Part shown: positions 43,508-52,577 of the stretch, in pieces
How positions within the stretch are numbered: the first letter of the stretch is position 1
How the letters are laid out: each line of letters opens with the position of its first letter
NCBI RefSeq assembly: GCF_038396765.1
Contig: NZ_CP150096.1
Location: 5,935,001-5,999,000 of the forward strand
Reading direction: 5' to 3'
Source: Chitinophaga caseinilytica
Lineage (GTDB): Bacteria > Bacteroidota > Bacteroidia > Chitinophagales > Chitinophagaceae
Length of the DNA: 64,000 bases
Notes under the pieces: model-generated
What the model was told of the DNA's origin: nothing
The model's database searches: none
The model's input: the letters and a program-made list of their open reading frames with translations, nothing else
Program-made: the position numbers and the translations under genes

Positions 43508-44279
43508 ATTTCAGCTGATGCGAGAACAGCCATGGCAGTAATCCAGGCTCGGCAAAGGCACTGTCCCAGCTATTGTGGCCCACGCCGGGGTATTCCGTGT
43601 ATTTCACGTCGGCACCTTTTTCCTTTAATATTTCGTAGAATTTCCGGCTGGAAAACGGCGGCACCACTTTATCGTCGGCCCCATGGAAAATCCAGACCGC
43701 CGTGTTTTTGGCGTACCGCTTGGCCAGCTTCTCGTTGCCCGCGCCGCAAATGGGGAACGCGGCGGCGAAGCGCCTGGGGAAACGGGACAGCATATCGAAA
43801 GTTCCCATGCCGCCCATCGACAGTCCGCCGACGTACACCCGTTTAGTATCCACGCTGCCGGATGCGATCAGGCTGTCTATCAATTGGTACAGCAAACGAG
43901 ACGGCGCCGTGGGCGGAAGGGATGCGGGTACGCTGAAAACGCGGTTGCCTTCGGCGTCTTGCGACGTCATTACCGGTGCCCACATGGCATTGTCTGCGCA
44001 TTGGGGGAATACGACAAATGCGGGAAACTGCTGGCGCAGGGAATCGTTGAGGAAGAACCGGCCGCCGTTGACCAGTTGCTTTTCATTATCGGACCCGCGC
44101 TCGCCGATGCCATGCATGAAAATGATGAGCGGATATACTTTCGCGGCGTTGTAGTCTGCCGGCGGAAGGAACCGGTACGGCAGGGTTTCCGTTCCGCGCG
44201 TGAACCAGCGGGCCTCATAGCCCTGTGCGCCTGCGAACAACGGAATGATCATCAACAAGGATAGTAAAATTCGTTTCAT
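43506..44279 (-). CDS. secreted alpha/beta hydrolase (carboxylesterase/peptidase type)
   Basis: The 257-residue protein has a signal peptide (MKRILLSLLMIIPLFAGAQ) and an alpha/beta-hydrolase fold: PLIIFMHGIGERGSDNEKQL (oxyanion His-Gly), the nucleophile elbow VYVGGLSMGGMGTFDML (Ser), the acid ADDKVVPPFSSRKF and the catalytic His in YPGVGHNSWDSAF. The layout matches feruloyl-esterase-like or prolyl-oligopeptidase-like secreted hydrolases of Bacteroidota. The substrate is unknown. Its stop codon overlaps the T tract of the convergent hem terminator. Confidence 0.88.
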   Translation of the reverse strand: MKRILLSLLMIIPLFAGAQGYEARWFTRGTETLPYRFLPPADYNAAKVYPLIIFMHGIGERGSDNEKQLVNGGRFFLNDSLRQQFPAFVVFPQCADNAMWAPVMTSQDAEGNRVFSVPASLPPTAPSRLLYQLIDSLIASGSVDTKRVYVGGLSMGGMGTFDMLSRFPRRFAAAFPICGAGNEKLAKRYAKNTAVWIFHGADDKVVPPFSSRKFYEILKEKGADVKYTEYPGVGHNSWDSAFAEPGLLPWLFSHQLK

Positions 44280-44349
44280 ATCGTCAAGATAAGCAATTAC
44301 CGGGCCTTTTTGCAGGTGTTAACAATTTGGACACGCAAGCGGATAAACG

Positions 44350-45141
44350 TTAAGTTTTATCCCGATGCTCCCAGTAAAACCCGCGGACCTGGTTGAACAT
44401 GAGCTGGCTGAAACTTTCCAGCGTTTCGATGCTGATCTCGCGGAAACGGTTGCGGTAGCGAAGGGCGAAGTAAACGGAGCCGAGCGTCGGGTATTTGACG
44501 TCTTCGTACGCCAGTTTAACCTCACGCCCCGCATTGAGCCGGAAACCTTTAAAGCCCCCGCGATTGTACTCATATCTTTCCAGCAGCTGCCTGCCGGATT
44601 CATCGAACCGGTACATAAACTCTCCGCCGTACATGGCCACATCGGCCGGCTGCAGGGCAGGCAACAGGTAAATGGAAATGCTGCGGTCGCCGTTGAGGCG
44701 GATGAATTTGTTCATCCGTACGTACGAACGCCCCAGCATGAGGCCCGCATACTTGTAAGACGACCGTATGCAGCGGGACACTGCATGCAGCATGGCCGTA
44801 TCCGGCCTGGGCTCGTTAACGGCCTCGATGGAATCTGAATGATTGATGCGGAAATGCAGCGCCAGGTCGTACGCCGTATCCTGGAACTTGCCGTAGGCCC
44901 CGTACCAGAGGCTGTCGCGCCCCTTGTACACGAACCACTCCTTCCCCGTGCGCTGCAACAGGTCCATATCCGCGTGGGTCACGGTATCGGAAAGGCGCCA
45001 GGCGGCGCTGTCGTATTCGATCAGCCATTCGGCCGTGCGCACGTGCGCCGAAAACTCCGCCACCGGGAACGCCGGCTTGTGCGCCAGCCCGTTGACATGC
45101 AAATGCACCAGCAGAAAAGCCAGGTATTTCCAGAGTATCAT
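44350..45141 (-). CDS. secreted protein of unknown function
   Basis: The 263-residue protein begins with a hydrophobic signal-like segment (ILWKYLAFLLVHLHVNGLAH). The rest is a soluble domain rich in aromatic and charged residues: EWLIEYDSAAWRLSDTV, EWFVYKGRDSLWYGAYGKF, DTAYDLALHFRI, EFMYRFDESGRQLLERYEY and GSVYFALRYRNRF. It resembles small Bacteroidota periplasmic proteins of unknown function, and no family can be named. It is divergent from the DUF4142 gene, with a -7 element 27 bases upstream. Confidence 0.6.
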   Translation of the reverse strand: MILWKYLAFLLVHLHVNGLAHKPAFPVAEFSAHVRTAEWLIEYDSAAWRLSDTVTHADMDLLQRTGKEWFVYKGRDSLWYGAYGKFQDTAYDLALHFRINHSDSIEAVNEPRPDTAMLHAVSRCIRSSYKYAGLMLGRSYVRMNKFIRLNGDRSISIYLLPALQPADVAMYGGEFMYRFDESGRQLLERYEYNRGGFKGFRLNAGREVKLAYEDVKYPTLGSVYFALRYRNRFREISIETLESFSQLMFNQVRGFYWEHRDKT

Positions 45142-45167
45142 AGGACAGGGTACTTAAATCCTTCCCT

Positions 45168-45175
45168 CAAATATA
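45168..45175 (-). promoter_or_regulatory. -7 element for the 44350-45141 gene
   Basis: The minus strand reads TATATTTG, 26 bases before the ATG at 45141; expected leader about 20 nucleotides. Confidence 0.5.
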
Positions 45176-45315
45176 TAAAATATTATAATACATAGAACAG
45201 ATCAGACATTCCGGGAAGCAAACTCCACACTTTTCCGCAAACTTTGGTTAACAGCAGGAGGAAAACGGGTGGCACAGAATTTTCACTTTGTTACCTGAAC
45301 CCAAATCCTGCATAT

Positions 45316-45909
45316 ATGAAAAGATTGATGGTATATGTGATCCCATTCGCGTTAGGCTTTGCAGCCTGCAACAACGCCGGCACGCAAAACAACAGCGACA
45401 CTACCCTGCCCTCCGACACGGGCATCACCGACAACATGGCCCGCGACGTGAACCGGGACGTACTCCCCAATGATTCCGTACGCGACGACTCCAAGAACCT
45501 CGTGAAAGCCGCTGAAGACGGCCTGTTTGAAGTACGACTCTCGACCGATGCGCAATCTAAAGCCAGCACGGCATCCGTGAAAACGCTGGCCAAACACATG
45601 CAGCAGTCGCACGAGAAGATCAATAAAGATTTGAAGGCACTTGCCGCTCAAAAAAGCATCGTGACACCTACGGCCATCAGCGATGGACAGTCGAAAGACA
45701 TCAGCGACCTCATGGAAAAGAGCGGTAAGGATTTCGATAAGGCATATGTAGACAAGCTCGAATCGGCACATAAAGACGCGATCGACTTATTCGAAAAGAT
45801 GTCGGAAAAGGCAGAAGATCCGGACATCAAGGCATTCTTTACCAAGCACTTGCCCGAGCTTCGTATGCATCTGGACATGGTGATGAAAGAGAAAGACAAA
45901 TTGAAGTAA
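45316..45909 (+). CDS. DUF4142-domain lipoprotein
   Basis: The 197-residue protein has a lipoprotein signal with lipobox FAAC (Cys18). A low-complexity Asn/Thr/Asp stretch is followed by the DUF4142 helical domain: SKNLVKAAEDGLFEVRLSTDAQSKA, VKTLAKHMQQSHEKINKDLKALA, DFDKAYVDKLESAHKDAIDLFEKMS and a closing amphipathic helix. DUF4142 is a ferritin-like/four-helix bundle found in secreted proteins; the role is unknown. The ATG at 45316 starts the signal peptide; the longer frame from 45244 is not coding-like. Confidence 0.85.
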   Translation: MKRLMVYVIPFALGFAACNNAGTQNNSDTTLPSDTGITDNMARDVNRDVLPNDSVRDDSKNLVKAAEDGLFEVRLSTDAQSKASTASVKTLAKHMQQSHEKINKDLKALAAQKSIVTPTAISDGQSKDISDLMEKSGKDFDKAYVDKLESAHKDAIDLFEKMSEKAEDPDIKAFFTKHLPELRMHLDMVMKEKDKLK

Positions 45910-46016
45910 TCCATCTCTTCTTCAAGGGTGGCCTACATCAGCGCCTGAGATACAAACCTTTAGGAAAAATACCTGATCCGGGTAATGCCGGCGAAGGGAA
46001 TGGAGAGATTGGATAA

Positions 46017-46047
46017 GGGACCGGTCATATTGACCGGCCCCTTTTTT
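46017..46047 (+). terminator. terminator after the DUF4142 gene
   Basis: GGGACCGGTCA pairs with TGACCGGCCCC, with a TAT loop and a single bulge, followed by seven T residues. Confidence 0.8.
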
Positions 46048-46067
46048 TATGCGGAATAGTTACTGTA

Positions 46068-47270
46068 TCAAGGTCCCGGCGGACGGATCTCCACCCTGAA
46101 AGTGCGCGTGGCGCCGGCCGGTATGGTGACGGATGTGGTGGTGGCGGCGGTGAGCAGGCGGTCTTCGACCAGCACTTCATTGGAAAAAATGTGGAGCCTG
46201 GCGTTGGAGGCGCCCTGGAAATTAAAGTTCAGCACCGTGTTGGCGTCTGCCGCTAAGTTGACGGGGGCGTTCAGGTTGGCTGAACTTGAGCCGTACGCTA
46301 CGGTACCAGTTACCGATGTAAAATTACCCACGGTGATGGTCCGCGACTCCGGGTAGCGGCAAATGTTCCCCACGGTCTGAATGTTCCGGGTGGTATACAG
46401 GAGGTTCAGTTGTGCTTCTGTGGCGGCTTCCAGCTGCGTGGTGTCGTTGTTGTAGACTTCACATCCCATCTGCCCTTCGTTCCCGGTATTTTTACCGGCG
46501 AGGTACAGTTCATGGATGCCGGCCGACAGCGTGATGGGGAAAATATGCCATACCCTGAAAGATTCTTCTGTAAAGGGGTTCAGATCATTCCGGACAAAAT
46601 CCGCTCCATCGATCTGCAGCCGGAAGTAGTTGTCTGCCGCCACCCCGATGTAATACTTCCCTGCAACGGGCGCATAGAAACGGCCTCTGGTATAGACCCA
46701 TTCCGTTCCGAGGCCGGCAACGTTATTTCCCCAGATGCCCGACCGGTTGAGCGGGCCGTAGAAGCCGGCTGCCATGAGCGACATGCCCGCGGTAGTATCG
46801 CCTTTCGCGGCCAGGGGCTGGTTGGGCGGAAGCGTGGTACAGGTGGCAGATTGATCGCGCCAGGTCGTGTTTGTTGACCCGAACATCCGGCGCTGGAATG
46901 CCTGCAGGTTGGTGGAAAAGCTGGAATACAAAAACGCGCTGCAGGAAGTGTATTCCTTCAACGGAACATTGCTCGCCTGCATGTATTGCGGCCCGTGGCA
47001 GGGGATGTTCGTTTCCATCGGTACGATCTCCGATTCCCAGGGCATGCGCCCCGCTTGTGCCGGTAAAAAGCGTTCTTCCAATACCAACCAGGTTTTCGAG
47101 TTGGCGGTGTTGATGGAAAGATTGTCGTTGGGGATGGTGGTCCCGGTTTTCTGCGTGTACGTTTTATCCGTCACTTTCGTGCGGATGTACTGGTTGGTGA
47201 CGAGGCGGTTCTGCGCATGGAGCGCGCCGGTCATCAGTAATGCGATCATTAAAACGAGCACTTTCTTCAT
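46068..47270 (-). CDS. secreted protein with PA14-like segment, last gene of the S74 array operon
   Basis: The 400-residue protein has a signal peptide (MKKVLVLMIALLMTGALHAQ). Residues about 190-260 (YTRGRFYAPVAGKYYIGVAADNYFR, then LQIDGADFVRNDLN and LSAGIHELYLAGKN) read like a PA14 or galactose-binding beta-sandwich: a G-x-Y strand, an AADNYF turn and an IDG acidic turn. The ends are beta-rich segments of unknown fold (SVTIPAGATRTFRVEI). This is a tentative fold call. It overlaps the stop of the upstream S74 gene by four bases, so it is translationally coupled to it and probably works with the fibres. Confidence 0.62.
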   Translation of the reverse strand: MKKVLVLMIALLMTGALHAQNRLVTNQYIRTKVTDKTYTQKTGTTIPNDNLSINTANSKTWLVLEERFLPAQAGRMPWESEIVPMETNIPCHGPQYMQASNVPLKEYTSCSAFLYSSFSTNLQAFQRRMFGSTNTTWRDQSATCTTLPPNQPLAAKGDTTAGMSLMAAGFYGPLNRSGIWGNNVAGLGTEWVYTRGRFYAPVAGKYYIGVAADNYFRLQIDGADFVRNDLNPFTEESFRVWHIFPITLSAGIHELYLAGKNTGNEGQMGCEVYNNDTTQLEAATEAQLNLLYTTRNIQTVGNICRYPESRTITVGNFTSVTGTVAYGSSSANLNAPVNLAADANTVLNFNFQGASNARLHIFSNEVLVEDRLLTAATTTSVTIPAGATRTFRVEIRPPGP

Positions 47271-50200
47271 TTTCCTGCTTTTTGCTGTTTCAAAATATTG
47301 TCCATCGCGGCTTCCAGCTTTATGAGCCGTTCTGCCAGCGCTTTATTTTCTGCGGAAAGTTGTTCTTTTTCTGCTTTCAGTTCCTGTACCGCTTTCACCA
47401 GGAGGCCTACGGTGCTGGCCTGATCTACGCCATTGCGGCCGGGCGTGGCCATTTCATCGGGCACTTCGTCTGCGATGAAACCGATATTGCGGTGGCCGGT
47501 GCTGTCTGCCTTAAAGCGGAAAGTGCGCACCTGCGCTTTGCCGAGCACATCCAGCGCGGAAGCGGAGAAAGGCTGGATATCTTTTTTGAGGCTGCGGAGG
47601 GAAGACTGGTAGAATGCGGTGGCGGTGGCCGAACCGGACAATGTCAGGTTACCTGTACCTGCAAGCGAAGCGACGTTGGTGGAACCCGCGTACCACTTGA
47701 AGCCGGTACCGGCCGTGGAGGTGGAAAACCATATGTTGTTCGATTCCATGCCGATGGCATAATCTACCGTAGTAGGGCCAAACGACGGGGAAAGGATGAT
47801 CCTGGTGCCGATGCTCCGGGTGTTCACAACGGGAGCGCCGACGCCTTGTGCAGGGAAAAGGATGTTGTTGGCGCTACCGTGCTTCATGGCGAAGGTGCCG
47901 CCGTTGTAGCTCAGTTCCACATTCCCGACGTTCAGGAAATTGCCGCCTTTCGGAAGGATGTGCACGTTACCGCTATCGCTTGAAACTTGCATATCGACCG
48001 CGTTCAACGTTCCCTTCCCAACATATCCGTACCGTCTGGTATTCGTACTATCATAAAACCCGAACCAGGATAAAAAATCGTTCCCGCCTCGATCTCCCAT
48101 AACGCGGCTGCTATTCCCTACCGAAACCCTCCCGGGCATCCAGATATGACCGGTAGCACGGTTCATCGTCATCGCATATTGGGGATTGTTTCCAGCATCG
48201 CTGTACCTCCAGATATGCAGGTCGCCGCCCGCATTTGCACCGGTTTCGTTGTTATTGAGGCCGATACCGAACCGTAAAACGTCTGCCGAGTTATGAATCC
48301 GGATGCTGGCGTTGCCATTAGCCAGCTTAGTGATCAGGGATGCATCGGTTTTCAGCGTTCCTTTCAACCATAAATTGCCGGTTTGGGACGAATCCACCTG
48401 TTTCATTATATAATTCCCGCTGGCGGAGGCTTCCGTCAAAATTGGACTGTTATTGATGCGGCCTTCGGTTTGGGTAAGATAAGTTGTTGCGGTTGCATGG
48501 CCTCCATTATTATAAATTGCCAGTTTTGTTTCCGCCTGAACCGGTTTGTTGAAATAGTAGGATTCCCGGTCGGTCCAGAAATGCGCAAAAGTTGCGTTCC
48601 GGGCCCCCAATTCCAGGTAACCGGAAGGAGTGGTCACTTTCAGTGAATTGTTGACGCCCTTGGAAAGCTGCGTATTGTCATCGTCCAGGTACAGCTCAGT
48701 GGGCCGGCCGGTGGCGATATTTTGCGGTACATTATCCATCCAGGTAGAAGCACTGGCGATCTTAAAATCAAAATAACCCAGGTACCATGTAGTGACCTGC
48801 AAAGGCCCGTCGATATAAAAATAACAAAGGGTATTGAATTCGCCTGCGTTTCCTGCGGCATACACGTGGATGTAATCTTCCCATTTGCCTGTGCCCTTAT
48901 TGCTCGTTAACCAGTAATTATAGGAATTCGTTCCGAATGCGTTCGCCGCGGGCATCAGCGTGTATCCGACGGGGATCAGGGCCCTGATGCGCGTCACGTA
49001 CACCTTGTTTTCCGAAGAGCTGTAGTTCAGCCTGATCCCGCCCAGCCCTGGCAGAATGTTGTTGGGCGAAGCCCCAGGCGTGGAAGTCACCTTCAGGTAA
49101 TAGCCAGACGTATTAGGCACCGCCGCGTTCAGCACGGCGTTGCTTCTTTCGATCGTAATGGCGTTGCTTCCACCCACATTATTGTAAATATTGAGCCCGT
49201 TCCAGCCTCTTCTGAACTCGGGGTCGATCGTTACCGACGCTCCGCCCATACCGTTCCAGAACTGGTTGATGGTATTGTTTTCGGGGTTGGGGGAAAATCC
49301 GTTCTGCAGCAACGCTCCGCCAAATCTCGCCTGGCCTCTTACCTGCAATCCGCTGGTGCTGTCGTCTTCCGAAGGATTGTTCACCAATAGCCGTTGAATG
49401 ATCTTCGTTGGTGAATTATCGAGGGTATTGATGACGAAAGTATTGTTGACGGAAGAACCATATCCGATATATCCCCTCTCCGAATTATCGCTGTTCCGGA
49501 ACCGGATAAAAAGATCGCCCGCGGTGGCAGCGGCTTTCTTGATAGTGAGGTTTTCTCCGTTGCGGACAGACACGAACCCCCGGTCTGTCACGCTTTGCAG
49601 ATCGTCGCCGGAGGCGGGCATGCCCAGGAAACCTCTGACAGACGCGGCATCGAGCGCCCGGATGTAACTATCGTTACTGCCGAATATTTTCGTAGGGGTT
49701 ATCGTTTGGGTCGGTGCGCTGGTATTGAAATAAGTGGCGAACAGCTGGCCGGTGATGTTGCGCTGCGCAATGGTGCTGACGGTTGCATTGATATCCGGCG
49801 CCAATCCATCGAGCAAATCGGCGTCGAGCCCCGATCCTGCGCCATCATTGCCGCTATGCCAGAGTTTGAATTTCGTAGTCCCGTTGTTGCCGGAATACAT
49901 GGGCCCTGTTCCGTTGAAAGGCATGTAAAACAACTTCCGCAACGAATCCACGCCATTTCCAACGGTCATCGTCAGCGAAGTCATATCGATGCCGAGCCCC
50001 AGGGTTCCCGTATAATTCACGCCGGAAAGGTTGCGCATAAGCATATAGTTCAACGAAGTGGTAATACCCGCATCGCCGAGCTGTATGTTGTTCACCGCTT
50101 TGTTGCCATTGGCCAGCACGCCTGCGAGGGAAATCGTGTCATTCACCGGTGCATAAATCCCTTTTACGACGCCCCGCTTTACATACCGGAGGCTGTCTCC

Positions 50201-50512
50201 CACACGGTACAAGGTATCGATCCCCCCCACTCCGCTCATCTGCGACAGGTCGATCGTATCCTGACCGGCGATCGCGAGTTTGGAGCCGCCGATCTGCACG
50301 AGGTCGATCTTCCGGAACTCCGTGCGGCCGTTGCTTTTGTTGTAAAGAAACCCGGATACGCCGCGGGTACGGTTTTCAATGATCAGCTCCGCGGTATCGC
50401 AAACGTTGTAAATCCTCACACTGTCTGCCCGGATCTGGTATACGTGCTGGGCCCGGGCGCCGGTGAGCAGCCCGAAAAACGAAACAATGAATAATATGAC
50501 CGGAATTCTCAT
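47267..50512 (-). CDS. secreted S74/tail-fibre-domain protein 1 (1081 aa)
   Basis: The protein has a signal peptide (IPVILFIVSFFGLLTGARA) and then the shared N-terminal module (about 22-130): QHVYQIRADSVRIYNVCDTA, GRTEFRKIDLVQIGGSKLAI, AGQDTIDLSQMSGVGGIDTL. A long variable centre includes a region also present in protein 4 (RFRNSDNSERGYIGYG, GYYLKVTSTPGASP, NKGTGKWEDYIHV). The C-terminal S74 chaperone domain begins at Ser971 (SLRSLKKDIQPF) and continues GHRNIGFIADEVPDEMATPGR split by GVDQASTVGLLVKAVQELK, ending in a coiled coil. S74 domains trimerise fibres and cut themselves off. It is the fourth of the array in transcription order. Confidence 0.87.
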   Translation of the reverse strand: MRIPVILFIVSFFGLLTGARAQHVYQIRADSVRIYNVCDTAELIIENRTRGVSGFLYNKSNGRTEFRKIDLVQIGGSKLAIAGQDTIDLSQMSGVGGIDTLYRVGDSLRYVKRGVVKGIYAPVNDTISLAGVLANGNKAVNNIQLGDAGITTSLNYMLMRNLSGVNYTGTLGLGIDMTSLTMTVGNGVDSLRKLFYMPFNGTGPMYSGNNGTTKFKLWHSGNDGAGSGLDADLLDGLAPDINATVSTIAQRNITGQLFATYFNTSAPTQTITPTKIFGSNDSYIRALDAASVRGFLGMPASGDDLQSVTDRGFVSVRNGENLTIKKAAATAGDLFIRFRNSDNSERGYIGYGSSVNNTFVINTLDNSPTKIIQRLLVNNPSEDDSTSGLQVRGQARFGGALLQNGFSPNPENNTINQFWNGMGGASVTIDPEFRRGWNGLNIYNNVGGSNAITIERSNAVLNAAVPNTSGYYLKVTSTPGASPNNILPGLGGIRLNYSSSENKVYVTRIRALIPVGYTLMPAANAFGTNSYNYWLTSNKGTGKWEDYIHVYAAGNAGEFNTLCYFYIDGPLQVTTWYLGYFDFKIASASTWMDNVPQNIATGRPTELYLDDDNTQLSKGVNNSLKVTTPSGYLELGARNATFAHFWTDRESYYFNKPVQAETKLAIYNNGGHATATTYLTQTEGRINNSPILTEASASGNYIMKQVDSSQTGNLWLKGTLKTDASLITKLANGNASIRIHNSADVLRFGIGLNNNETGANAGGDLHIWRYSDAGNNPQYAMTMNRATGHIWMPGRVSVGNSSRVMGDRGGNDFLSWFGFYDSTNTRRYGYVGKGTLNAVDMQVSSDSGNVHILPKGGNFLNVGNVELSYNGGTFAMKHGSANNILFPAQGVGAPVVNTRSIGTRIILSPSFGPTTVDYAIGMESNNIWFSTSTAGTGFKWYAGSTNVASLAGTGNLTLSGSATATAFYQSSLRSLKKDIQPFSASALDVLGKAQVRTFRFKADSTGHRNIGFIADEVPDEMATPGRNGVDQASTVGLLVKAVQELKAEKEQLSAENKALAERLIKLEAAMDNILKQQKAGK

Positions 50513-50533
50513 GGCTTGACTGTTAACTATAGT

Positions 50534-52555
50534 TTATTTTGATTTCAGTAATGCTTCAATGGCGCTCAGCCGGGCTTCCAGCGCTTCGTTCTTCGCCTTC
50601 AGTTGTGCTTCCATGGCGTCTTTTTCGGCTTTCAGTTCCTGGATGGCCTTTACGAGCAGGCCTACAACGTTCGCCTGGTCTACCCCGTTGTTCCCTGGCG
50701 TGGCGATCTCCGCCGGTACTTCGTCGGCGATAAAGCCGATGCTGCGATGGCCGGTGGTATCGGCTTTGAAGATGAACGAACGGACTTTGGCGCTGCCCAG
50801 GATCCGGAGGGCGCTGCCGGCGAAGGGTTGAATTTCCTTTTTCAGGCTGCGGAGGGAGGATTGATAATATGCCGTGGCAGTGACGTTTCCGTTTACATGC
50901 AGGAGGCTCGCGGGGGCGTTGGTGCCGATGCCGACATAGCCGTTGTGCTTGATCCTCATCCGCTCGGTAGACATCGTACCAAAAAACAGATCGGTTTCCT
51001 GGCCCACGGCGGTATGGCGATAAGCGCCCAGGTATGCGCGCTGGTCGGGCCCAACATCGAAACCGATGCGGCCCACTTCGCCGATGACATCGGTAATGCC
51101 GAGGGTGAGCTTGGCGGAAGGGCTCATGGTACCGATGCCGATTTTACCGTCTTGCATGATGCGCATCACTTCGTTCTGTTGCGTTCCGCCCGATCCCAGC
51201 CCGGCATGGAACGTGATCTGCCCGGCGTTGGAAGGGTGCGTGCCTCCGAAAAGCACGATCTGCCCGCCCCTGCCGCCGGAAGGTGCCGTAGAGCCGCCGA
51301 TGAGCGTGAGGCCTGCATTACTGTTATTACTGAGGAGCAGCTGGGAAATTGTGGTGCCTATGGTTCCCGTGCCCGTGATGTTGAAATTGGCGGTTTGCGC
51401 TGCAGTTCCGTTGCGGATAAACGAAGCATCCGTCCATTGGCGGGATGCTACCTGGTACCAGTTCCCCCATGTTGCCGAAGGGTTGCCCTGGCGGTAAAAC
51501 ATTTCGTCTTCGGTACTGTAGGCACCGAGCAGCTGGAATTTGAAGTTGCTGGCACCCGTATTGTTGCCGCCGGCAAACAGGAACGCAGGTTGGGTGGAGG
51601 GACGATTGTTCGCCACGCCGATATGGAAAATCCCGGAGTTGGCGATCGAATCGAGATTCCCGGTATGGGGATCGAGGTATGTTGGATTGGTGGTTCTGGC
51701 TATTCTCCCGATCCCATCTCCTAAAGACAGTGCACCGATATCCGCCGGCGTGAGCATCCGCGTGGAGATGGCGGTCACATGGCCGGAGGCGTTGGTTTCG
51801 ATGGATGCAGGTACCTGCGCCGTGGTGAACGTTTTGGTCGATAACGCCCCTGCCGCGTGGTTCCCTGCATGCCAGATCTGGTCCCCCATGTAGAGGAACC
51901 TGTCGCGTCCCATAGACAGCACCGAAGTTGTATCCAGCGGCGAATACAGCACGTGCCGGAACACCCATCCTTCCCCGATATCGTCTTTCGCTTCAAAGAT
52001 GAGATTGCCGGAAGGCTTGTCCTGCAAGGATTCTACATACATTCTCCAGCTATCGGTATTATACTGCCACATCAGTCCGTTTGAAGGATTGGCCATGGGC
52101 GCATTGAACAGGATGTTTTGGGTAGTGCTCGATCCACGGGTCGTAACCGCCTGCAGATTGAGGTCGGCGCTGGCGAGCACGGGCGCGTACACGCCTTTGG
52201 TGATGCCCTTTTTCACGTACCGGATGCTGTCTCCGGCACGATAGATCGTATCGATCCCTCCCACCCCGCTCAACTGTGCCAGATCGATCGTATCCTGACC
52301 GGCGATGGCAAGCTTCGACCCACCAACCTGAACGAGGTCGATCTTCCGGAACTCCGTTCGCCCGCCACCTTTATTAAAAAGATAGCCAGACACGCCACGG
52401 GTACGGTTTTCGATGATCAGCTCGGCGGTGTCGCAAACATTGTATATCCGCACACTGTCGGCACGGATCTGGTACACGTGCTGGGCTTTGACGGTGGAGA
52501 TGGTGCCGGTAACGCATGCCAGCGTCACCAGGAAAGCGGTAAGGGACAATTTCAT
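50534..52555 (-). CDS. secreted S74/tail-fibre-domain protein 2 (673 aa)
   Basis: The shortest member has a signal peptide (KLSLTAFLVTLACVTGTIS region), then the same N-terminal module (QHVYQIRADSVRIYNVC, RTEFRKIDLVQVGG). The centre holds MWQYNTDSWRMYVESLQDKP and one copy of the module shared with protein 3: LTLIGGSTAPSGGRGGQIVL, FGGTHPSNAGQITFHAGLG, MRIMQDGKIGIGTMSP. The S74 domain begins at Ser567 (SLRSLKKEIQPF), followed by VRSFIFKADTTGHRSIGFIA and a C-terminal coiled coil (KDAMEAQLKAKNEALEARLS). Stop-to-start gaps to its neighbours are 21-22 bases. Confidence 0.87.
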   Translation of the reverse strand: MKLSLTAFLVTLACVTGTISTVKAQHVYQIRADSVRIYNVCDTAELIIENRTRGVSGYLFNKGGGRTEFRKIDLVQVGGSKLAIAGQDTIDLAQLSGVGGIDTIYRAGDSIRYVKKGITKGVYAPVLASADLNLQAVTTRGSSTTQNILFNAPMANPSNGLMWQYNTDSWRMYVESLQDKPSGNLIFEAKDDIGEGWVFRHVLYSPLDTTSVLSMGRDRFLYMGDQIWHAGNHAAGALSTKTFTTAQVPASIETNASGHVTAISTRMLTPADIGALSLGDGIGRIARTTNPTYLDPHTGNLDSIANSGIFHIGVANNRPSTQPAFLFAGGNNTGASNFKFQLLGAYSTEDEMFYRQGNPSATWGNWYQVASRQWTDASFIRNGTAAQTANFNITGTGTIGTTISQLLLSNNSNAGLTLIGGSTAPSGGRGGQIVLFGGTHPSNAGQITFHAGLGSGGTQQNEVMRIMQDGKIGIGTMSPSAKLTLGITDVIGEVGRIGFDVGPDQRAYLGAYRHTAVGQETDLFFGTMSTERMRIKHNGYVGIGTNAPASLLHVNGNVTATAYYQSSLRSLKKEIQPFAGSALRILGSAKVRSFIFKADTTGHRSIGFIADEVPAEIATPGNNGVDQANVVGLLVKAIQELKAEKDAMEAQLKAKNEALEARLSAIEALLKSK

Positions 52556-52577
52556 ATGACTCGGTTTCTATCTGTTG

